Shown one piece after another: positions 1 through 4,060 of a stretch of 6,830 nucleotides of DNA. A model generated the notes under the pieces. That model ran no database searches, was not told the DNA's origin, and saw only the letters and a list, made by a program, of their open reading frames with translations. Made by a program: the position numbers and the translations under genes. This stretch comes from Candidatus Ethanoperedens thermophilum (lineage in GTDB: Archaea; Halobacteriota; Methanosarcinia; Methanosarcinales; EX4572-44): the NCBI GenBank assembly GCA_012910725.1, contig WNEG01000035.1, positions 1 to 6,830 on the forward strand, in the 5' to 3' direction. Every line of letters starts with the position of its first letter. Within the stretch, counting starts at the first letter, position 1.

Positions 1-1
1 G

Positions 2-373
2 TATGTGATCGCGGGGGGCGATGGACAGGAACGCGCTGGGCATATCGTAATCAGCAAGCAAGTAAGGCGACAGAACCGATCATTGTTTAAAGCTAACTTC
101 CTCAAAGGAGGAAAGTTAAAACGAAACACTGTGAAAGAAGTTAAAGGATTCAGAAGGTTTGATAAAGTGAAATACGAAGACAAAGAGTGTTTTATACACG
201 GATTAAGAAGCAGCGGATACTTTGATATTCGATCTATTAGCGGAGAGAAAGTCAAAGCATCTGCAAGTAGTAAGAAGTTAACGCTTCTGGAACGAGCAAA
301 AGGAATTATACAGGAGGTGTGCGCAATTCCTCCCCGCCCTCACGGACAGGGTCTCCTTGCGCAAGTAAGATGA
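2..373 (+). CDS. iscB: IscB-family RNA-guided endonuclease, C-terminal fragment (5' end outside window)
   Basis: The frame is open through the left edge and 123 codons are visible, ending at TGA 371-373. Landmarks in order: a YVIAGGD segment that normally directly follows the third RuvC motif; a basic stretch QVRRQNRSLFKANFLKGG; the conserved GFRRFDKV; the GLRSSGYFDIR strand pair; and KKLTLLERAKGIIQ. This order is typical of the C-terminal domain of IscB/RRXRR proteins that contacts the omega RNA and target-adjacent motif, and it is unlike TnpB. IscB cuts DNA guided by an RNA encoded upstream of its gene. The RuvC I-III catalytic residues, HNH domain and N-terminal PLMP domain lie outside the window, so activity cannot be judged, and the HNH-less relative IsrB is possible. 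The C-terminal tail (AIPPRPHGQGLLAQ) is encoded by the palindromic transposon end. The stop overlaps the glmM start as ATGA. Confidence 0.85.
   Translation, partial: YVIAGGDGQERAGHIVISKQVRRQNRSLFKANFLKGGKLKRNTVKEVKGFRRFDKVKYEDKECFIHGLRSSGYFDIRSISGEKVKASASSKKLTLLERAKGIIQEVCAIPPRPHGQGLLAQVR
94..118 (+). repeat. Strong hairpin inside the iscB coding region
   Basis: Arms 94-103 (TAACTTCCTC) and 108-118 (GAGGAAAGTTA) pair over 10 bp with a single bulged A at 114 and a four-base AAAG loop. It falls in the codons for ANFLKGGKL, a conserved basic segment of the family, so the pairing may simply reflect codon choice. No function is known. It could stabilise the mRNA or fold in the single-stranded DNA transposition intermediate. 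Confidence 0.35.
304..311 (+). promoter_or_regulatory. Weak TATA-like box in the iscB 3' end, candidate promoter for glmM
   Basis: The AATTATAC stretch is preceded by a purine-rich AGCAAAAGG that could serve as a BRE. Archaeal transcription would then begin about 25 nt downstream, near 333, which is 35-40 nt before the glmM ATG. The match to the archaeal TATA consensus is imperfect and the bases also encode iscB residues, so this is only a candidate. It matters because the element end occupies the place where a native glmM promoter would be expected. Confidence 0.2.
320..363 (+). repeat. Bipartite palindrome, probable right-end hairpin of the IscB element
   Basis: Two nested stems share one axis of symmetry. 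The outer arms TGCGCAA (320-326) and TTGCGCA (357-363) match perfectly over 7 bp. After a symmetric 5 x 5 unpaired section, inner arms 332-339 (CCCCGCCC) and 344-351 (GGACAGGG) pair at six of eight positions, both exceptions being C-A, around a TCAC loop. This layout fits the subterminal imperfect hairpins recognised by TnpA in IS200/IS605-like elements. The two C-A mismatches could be G-to-A decay of a once perfect stem. The palindrome lies within the iscB reading frame. Confidence 0.65.
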
Positions 374-1659
374 AATTTGGATCAAGTGGAATACGTGGAA
401 TTGCAAACCAGGAGATTACGCCTGAACTGGCAATACGGATTGGGCGCGCTGTTGGTGCTGTATGCAACAGGGTAGTTGTCGGATGTGACACACGAAGGGC
501 GGCAGAGATGATCGAATACGCTGTAATCTCTGGTTTACTGTCAATGGGATGCAGGGTTACACGTGTGAACATGGTTGCAACCCCAACACTTGCTTATGCT
601 GCAAGAAACCATGACTGCGGAATCATGGTCACAGCTTCCCATAACCCGCCAGAATACATCGGCGTGAAACTCTTCAACCCGGACGGAATGGCGTTTGACT
701 CAAAACAGCAGATAACTATTGAGAGATTGATTAAAGATGGAAATCTTGAACTTGCCTCATGGAGAGATATGCAGGAGGTTAGAACTGATAAAAACGCTGT
801 TTCTGACCATATATCAATGATTCTTTCAAATATTAGCATCAAAAGGAAGATGAAAGTGGTGGTGGACTCTGGGTGTGGAGCAGCTTCACTGACCACCCCA
901 TACCTGCTGCGGGAGATGGGGTGTGATGTGGTAACACTGAATAGCCAGCCAGATGGTTTTTTCCCTGGACGTGGTCCTGAACCAAAAGAAGGAAACCTTT
1001 TTGCCCTTCGATCAGTCGTTCGTAGTACAAATTCAGATATCGGGATTGCACACGATGGGGATGCAGACAGAATGGTTGCTGTTGATGAAAACGGAAAAAT
1101 GGTCAGCAATGATAAACTGCTTGCATTCTTTGGCGAATACGAGGCAGAAAAGAAGATGGTTGTGCCAGTGGATGCGTCCATGCTTATTGATGCTGCACTT
1201 CCGGATGTCGAGATTATTAGAACCCGTGTTGGGGATGTGTTTGTTGCGGAGGAGATAAAGAAGACAGGAGCTGATTTTGGAGGGGAAGCAAGTGGGACAT
1301 GGATATTTCCAGGGATTTCTTATTGTCCTGATGGTGTGTATGCTGCTTCAAGGCTCGTGGAGCTACTAAGCAGTACAACAGAGAAATTCGCAGATAAGAT
1401 TTCATCGATGCCAGAATACGTGATAAAGCGAGGATCGGCCCCATATCATGGAAATATGGATAAGATTGGGAAAGAACTACTTGCACTTAATTTTTCTGAG
1501 ATTGACACAATCGATGGGTTCAAGCTCACATTTGATGATGTGTGGGTACTTGTACGCCCTTCTGGAACCGAGCCATTGATCAGGATTACCGTAGAAGGAA
1601 AAACAAAACAATTAGTAGATGAATTATACAATAAAATACATAAAATTATAGAAGGTTGA
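370..1659 (+). CDS. glmM: Phosphoglucosamine mutase / phosphohexomutase (alpha-D-phosphohexomutase family)
   Basis: This enzyme interconverts glucosamine-6-phosphate and glucosamine-1-phosphate (or mannose/glucose phosphates in close relatives) in the cytoplasm. The 429-residue length suits the archaeal family. All four family signatures are present: TASHNP with the phosphorylated Ser90; the magnesium loop DGDADR with Asp229, Asp231 and Asp233; the sugar-specificity loop GEASG at 305-309; and the phosphate-binding RPSGTEP at 396-402. The start at 370 is chosen because the family begins with M-(K)-x-FG-S/T-SGIRG; an in-frame GTG at 319 would only add residues encoded by the transposon end. No Shine-Dalgarno sequence precedes ATG 370, so translation may be coupled to iscB through the ATGA overlap. 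The adjacent glmU gene, 4 nt downstream, favours the glucosamine substrate over phosphomannose, but sequence alone cannot separate them. Confidence 0.88.
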   Translation: MKFGSSGIRGIANQEITPELAIRIGRAVGAVCNRVVVGCDTRRAAEMIEYAVISGLLSMGCRVTRVNMVATPTLAYAARNHDCGIMVTASHNPPEYIGVKLFNPDGMAFDSKQQITIERLIKDGNLELASWRDMQEVRTDKNAVSDHISMILSNISIKRKMKVVVDSGCGAASLTTPYLLREMGCDVVTLNSQPDGFFPGRGPEPKEGNLFALRSVVRSTNSDIGIAHDGDADRMVAVDENGKMVSNDKLLAFFGEYEAEKKMVVPVDASMLIDAALPDVEIIRTRVGDVFVAEEIKKTGADFGGEASGTWIFPGISYCPDGVYAASRLVELLSSTTEKFADKISSMPEYVIKRGSAPYHGNMDKIGKELLALNFSEIDTIDGFKLTFDDVWVLVRPSGTEPLIRITVEGKTKQLVDELYNKIHKIIEG

Positions 1660-1663
1660 AAAG

Positions 1664-2848
1664 ATGAAAGCAGTGATACTTGCAGCAGGTGAAGGAACCA
1701 GGATGCATCCGCTGACGACATCCTGTCCAAAAGTGATGCTTTCGGTTGCAAACAGACCAGTACTCGAACACATCATCATATCTGCAAAAGATGCAGGCAT
1801 CACTGATTTCGTCTGCGTTGTTGGATATATGGGGGACGCTGTTAGAAATTACTTTGGAAATGGCAGCAGTCTCGGTGTTCGCATCGATTATGTTGAGCAA
1901 AAAGAGCAACTTGGAACTGCTGATGCGATATATGCAGTCAGGGATCTGGTAGAGGGAAGATTTATTGTGTTAAACGGGGATGCAATAATAAAATCATCAG
2001 ATATTCGCTCTTTGATGGACTACAAAGAAGATATTGTTTTAGCATTGAAGAAATTAAAAAATCCTGCCGGATACGGTGTGGTAAAAACAACAGGTAGTAA
2101 AATCGTTGAGATCGTAGAGAAACCTGAGCATAATATTGGAAATCTGGTAAATGCAGGAATCTACCTATTTCCAGACCTTGTCTTTGACACCATCAGAACA
2201 ACCGAAAAATCGGTGCGTGGAGAATATGAAATCACAGATTCCATCAATGCATTGGTAGGTAACGTGAGGGTCGGCTATTTGATGCTTGATACATGGATCG
2301 ACATCGGAAGACCATGGAATCTGCTGGATGCAAACGAATATCTGCTTTCAAATCTTAAAAGAGACGTTTTTGGTAAGATCGAACCATATACTACATTAAA
2401 CGGTAAAATCAGTGTAGGAAAAGGTACTGTTATCAGAAATGGCTCTTACATACTTGGTCCTGTTGCAATTGCAGAAAACTGTGATATTGGTCCGAATTGC
2501 TTTATCAGACCCAATACTTCCATAGGAAATAATGTACGCATTGGAAATGCTGTTGAGGTTAAAAATAGCATTGTTATGGACGGTACACAGATAGGACATC
2601 TCAGCTATGTTGGAGATAGCATTATAGGACACAACTGCAACATTGCTGCTGGAACGAAAATTGCAAACTTACGGCATGATGGCGAAAACATCCATGTAAT
2701 GGTGAATAATACGTCTGTTGATACTGGAAGAAGAAAACTTGGTGTAATCATGGGAGATCATGTGCATACAGGCATTAATACAAGCATCAATGTTGGTGTG
2801 CTGATGGATGCCGGACGAAGTACGTACCCGGGTGAGGTGGTGATGTAA
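1664..2848 (+). CDS. glmU: Bifunctional GlmU-like sugar-1-phosphate nucleotidylyltransferase/acetyltransferase
   Basis: This protein likely acetylates glucosamine-1-phosphate and then joins GlcNAc-1-phosphate to UTP, giving UDP-GlcNAc. The 394-residue protein has an N-terminal Rossmann-like nucleotidyltransferase domain (1 to about 230) with signature LAAGEGTRMHPLT, Lys23 in CPK, LNGD with Asp106, VEKPE at 151-155, and Asp213 in WIDIG. From about 237 onward come left-handed beta-helix hexapeptide repeats (IGPNCF, IGNNVR, IGNAVE, IGHNCN types). The acetyltransferase motif H-L-S-Y-V-G-D (His312, Tyr315) and Asn335 match the catalytic region of GlmU proteins, which argues against a simple glucose-1-phosphate transferase. 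GAAGGT (1651-1656), inside the end of glmM, can serve as ribosome binding site 7 nt before the ATG. The C-terminus stops abruptly after YPGEVVM, and I would expect roughly a dozen more residues. Substrate preference is inferred. Confidence 0.85.
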   Translation: MKAVILAAGEGTRMHPLTTSCPKVMLSVANRPVLEHIIISAKDAGITDFVCVVGYMGDAVRNYFGNGSSLGVRIDYVEQKEQLGTADAIYAVRDLVEGRFIVLNGDAIIKSSDIRSLMDYKEDIVLALKKLKNPAGYGVVKTTGSKIVEIVEKPEHNIGNLVNAGIYLFPDLVFDTIRTTEKSVRGEYEITDSINALVGNVRVGYLMLDTWIDIGRPWNLLDANEYLLSNLKRDVFGKIEPYTTLNGKISVGKGTVIRNGSYILGPVAIAENCDIGPNCFIRPNTSIGNNVRIGNAVEVKNSIVMDGTQIGHLSYVGDSIIGHNCNIAAGTKIANLRHDGENIHVMVNNTSVDTGRRKLGVIMGDHVHTGINTSINVGVLMDAGRSTYPGEVVM

Positions 2849-2849
2849 T

Positions 2850-2888
2850 ATGAGAGGAATAGAAAGACCGGGAAGTTTGAATAAATGA
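2850..2888 (+). CDS. Possible 12-codon minicistron or displaced glmU tail
   Basis: An ATG one base after the glmU stop opens a 12-residue frame (MRGIERPGSLNK) whose TGA overlaps the galU ATG as ATGA. No ribosome binding site stands out. It could carry ribosomes from glmU into galU by reinitiation, could be the original glmU tail cut off by a small frameshift, or could be chance. Its size gives no coding evidence. Confidence 0.15.
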   Translation: MRGIERPGSLNK

Positions 2889-3733
2889 TTAAAAAAGCAA
2901 TAATACCTGCTGCAGGACTTGGAACACGATTCCTTCCTGTGACGAAATCGATGCCAAAGGAAATGCTTCCAATAATCGATAAGCCGATCATCCAATTCGT
3001 TGTGGAAGAGGCTGTCGCTTCTGGAATCGATGACATTCTGATCATCACTGGAAGAGGTAAACGTGCTGTTGAAGATTATTTCGACACTTCACCTGAACTC
3101 GAAACTCACCTGTTGAATAATAAAAAATATGAATTATTAAAAGAAATGAAAGATATCTCTTCGATGGTAGATATCCATTATATCAGGCAGAAAGAGCCGA
3201 AAGGTCTTGGCGATGCAGTACTGCGAGCAGAAAAGCATATTGATGATGAAGCGTTTGCTGTTTTGCTTGGGGATGATATTATCAGGGGAGAACTCTGCAT
3301 AAAACAGTTGATGGATGTTTATACAAGGTATAAATGCTGTGTCTTAGCAGTAGAAGAGGTTAGTGATGTGAGCAAATATGGAATCATAAAAGGAGAAAAG
3401 ATCGATGGGACAATTTATGATGTAGAAGATATTGTTGAAAAACCAGACGTCTATGATGCACCGTCGAGGATGGGAACTGTTGGCAGATATATTTTCACGC
3501 CGGCGATATTCTCATGTATCAAAAAGATAAAACCCGGGTTTGGCGGAGAGATACAACTTACTGATGCAATAAGGATGCTGATTGACACAGAAAGGGTTTA
3601 TGCACACACATTCAATGGAAAACGATACGATGCCGGAAACAAAGCAGATTATGTCAAAGCAATCATCGATTTTGCTCTGGAAAGAGAAGATTTAAGAGAT
3701 GAGATTGGAAATTATATAGAGATGAAAAGATGA
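2885..3733 (+). CDS. galU: UTP--glucose-1-phosphate uridylyltransferase
   Basis: GalU makes UDP-glucose from UTP and glucose-1-phosphate in the cytoplasm, supplying glycosyl donors for exopolysaccharide, glycoprotein and UDP-glucuronate synthesis. The 282-residue length is normal. Visible motifs are the nucleotide loop PAAGLGTRFLPVTKSMPKEM (8-27, with Arg15 and Lys25), LLGDD with metal-binding Asp130, VEKP at 184-187, the family-diagnostic FGGEIQLTDAI with Glu222 and Asp227, and YDAGNK at 248-253. The FGGEIQLTDAI motif and the MPKEMLPI loop separate it from RfbA-type dTDP-glucose enzymes. An in-frame TAA lies directly before ATG 2885, which fixes the start as the first possible one in this frame. 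No clear ribosome binding site is seen. The gene lies 36 nt behind glmU in the same frame and probably in the same transcript. Confidence 0.92.
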   Translation: MIKKAIIPAAGLGTRFLPVTKSMPKEMLPIIDKPIIQFVVEEAVASGIDDILIITGRGKRAVEDYFDTSPELETHLLNNKKYELLKEMKDISSMVDIHYIRQKEPKGLGDAVLRAEKHIDDEAFAVLLGDDIIRGELCIKQLMDVYTRYKCCVLAVEEVSDVSKYGIIKGEKIDGTIYDVEDIVEKPDVYDAPSRMGTVGRYIFTPAIFSCIKKIKPGFGGEIQLTDAIRMLIDTERVYAHTFNGKRYDAGNKADYVKAIIDFALEREDLRDEIGNYIEMKR

Positions 3734-3828
3734 AAGCATTAACAGGTGATACTGTGCAGGATTTGCAAACTTCTGAAGTGCAAAATCTTAGAGTGCATCT
3801 GGACATTGTGATGCGAATTGGCAGATAA
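3730..3828 (+). CDS. Possible 32-codon small ORF overlapping the galU stop
   Basis: The frame begins MKALTGDTVQDLQ and ends IVMRIGR before TAA 3826-3828. Its ATG overlaps the galU TGA as ATGA, the usual arrangement for coupled archaeal genes, and a GAGATGA (3719-3725) four bases upstream resembles the archaeal ribosome binding site. I do not recognise it. The product is mixed charged and hydrophobic with no membrane segment or cysteines. It may be a small coupled protein, or the surviving N-terminus of a lost third or fourth operon gene. The overlap and ribosome site are the only support. Confidence 0.25.
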   Translation: MKALTGDTVQDLQTSEVQNLRVHLDIVMRIGR

Positions 3829-3848
3829 AACAAGTCGTTAAGACATGG

Positions 3849-3862
3849 GAAAGATTATATAA
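3849..3862 (+). promoter_or_regulatory. Archaeal BRE/TATA promoter for the gyrB leader
   Basis: The TATA box TTATATAA (3855-3862) is preceded by the purine-rich BRE-like GAAAGA (3849-3854). Together with its flanks the box forms the perfect palindrome ATTATATAAT (3854-3863). Transcription should begin about 25 nt past the box, near 3882-3888, giving gyrB an untranslated leader of roughly 175 nt. A second, weaker TTTTATAA lies at 3867-3874. This is the best promoter match I saw in the window, and it sits just after the sugar-nucleotide operon ends. Confidence 0.55.
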
Positions 3863-3895
3863 TTAATTTTATAACAGGCTCTTTGGTGGAGTTGT

Positions 3896-3991
3896 ATGAG
3901 CTGCCAGCACATTATTGCAGTAAGTTTTTTAACTACCTTTCCCTATTATGAAGCAGACAATCTTGCTCTTGTCTTTGATTGTTGTTTCTAA
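3896..3991 (+). CDS. Candidate 31-residue cysteine-containing small ORF upstream of gyrB
   Basis: The ATG at 3896 is preceded by GGTGGAG (3885-3891), a good match to the archaeal Shine-Dalgarno sequence with 4 nt spacing, and by the TATA box at 3855-3862 at the right distance for a very short 5' leader. The product starts MSCQHIIAVSF and ends DNLALVFDCCF, with three cysteines and one histidine (Cys3, His5, Cys29, Cys30). A mildly hydrophobic stretch is present, too short and broken for a membrane helix. I do not recognise the family. It may be a leader peptide regulating gyrB or a small protein. The promoter and ribosome site could equally be coincidental. Confidence 0.3.
   Translation: MSCQHIIAVSFLTTFPYYEADNLALVFDCCF
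3955..3984 (+). repeat. Two mutually exclusive hairpins in the gyrB leader
   Basis: The same 5' arm can pair in two ways. AGACAA (3955-3960) pairs perfectly with TTGTCT (3969-3974) across an 8-nt loop. Alternatively AGACAATC (3955-3962) pairs with GATTGTTT (3977-3984), seven Watson-Crick pairs and one G-U, across a 14-nt loop. A T-rich tract follows. Both stems are short and AT-rich. Confidence 0.3.
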
Positions 3992-4049
3992 GTTTTGTAG
4001 ATATTTCAGGGAAACAGCGCAGTGAAGCTAATAAAATGTTTGTATTTTT

Positions 4050-4055
4050 GGAGAT
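4050..4055 (+). promoter_or_regulatory. gyrB ribosome binding site
   Basis: GGAGAT ends 5 nt before ATG 4061 and is the clearest Shine-Dalgarno site at a major gene in this window. It supports the chosen gyrB start, as does an in-frame TAG at 4058-4060 immediately before it. Confidence 0.65.
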
Positions 4056-4060
4056 TATAG

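Larger units (their letters stand above)
1..364 (+). mobile_element. Right end of an IscB-bearing IS200/IS605-like element (partial)
   Basis: The left edge of the window lies inside a transposon of the IscB type. Two things support this: the C-terminal part of an IscB-family protein, and a bipartite palindrome (320-363) at the extreme 3' end of that gene. Single-strand-transposing IS200/IS605-like elements carry subterminal hairpins at their ends rather than classical terminal inverted repeats, and the right-end hairpin commonly overlaps the last codons of the accessory nuclease gene. The outer boundary is inferred to lie just after the palindrome, roughly 363-369, because glmM begins at 370. 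The left end, the omega RNA region expected upstream of iscB, and any tnpA transposase gene lie outside the window, so it cannot be said whether the element is mobile by itself. Confidence 0.6.
3885..4060 (+). promoter_or_regulatory. Probable long T-rich leader of gyrB
   Basis: From the predicted transcription start to the gyrB ATG there are about 175 nt, long for an archaeal mRNA. The stretch is rich in T, with a T6 run (3925-3930) and several TTGTT/TTTCT segments, and contains the hairpin pair at 3955-3984 and the candidate small ORF at 3896. I see no tRNA, known riboswitch consensus or repeat array in it. A separate promoter closer to gyrB is not evident. Confidence 0.35.

Noticed and set aside
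312..318. AGGAGGT, a near-perfect Shine-Dalgarno sequence before GTG 319
   Set aside because: It touches the GTG with no spacer and lies more than 50 nt before the true glmM start; it encodes Gln-Glu-Val of IscB, so the match is taken as coincidence.
594..1181. Open 195-codon frame on the minus strand opposite glmM
   Set aside because: Shadow of the glmM coding sequence; low-complexity Ser/Pro-rich translation without a family signature.
2846..2884. Stop-codon readthrough of glmU to the next in-frame TAA at 2882
   Set aside because: The stop is TAA, not TAG (the pyrrolysine codon), and the extension of 11 residues shows no clear family similarity.
3792..3866. Second frame (ANWQIKQVVKTWERLYN segment) downstream of galU, considered as a frameshifted continuation of the 3730 ORF
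   Set aside because: It begins after an in-frame TAG, has no start codon, runs through the promoter region and stops after about 24 codons; no family is recognisable.
3917..3930. GCAG followed by a T6 run, considered as a terminator for the galU operon
   Set aside because: The only stem (CTGC 3901-3904 with GCAG 3917-3920) is 4 bp with a 12-nt loop, and it lies downstream of the predicted gyrB promoter, so it would block gyrB.
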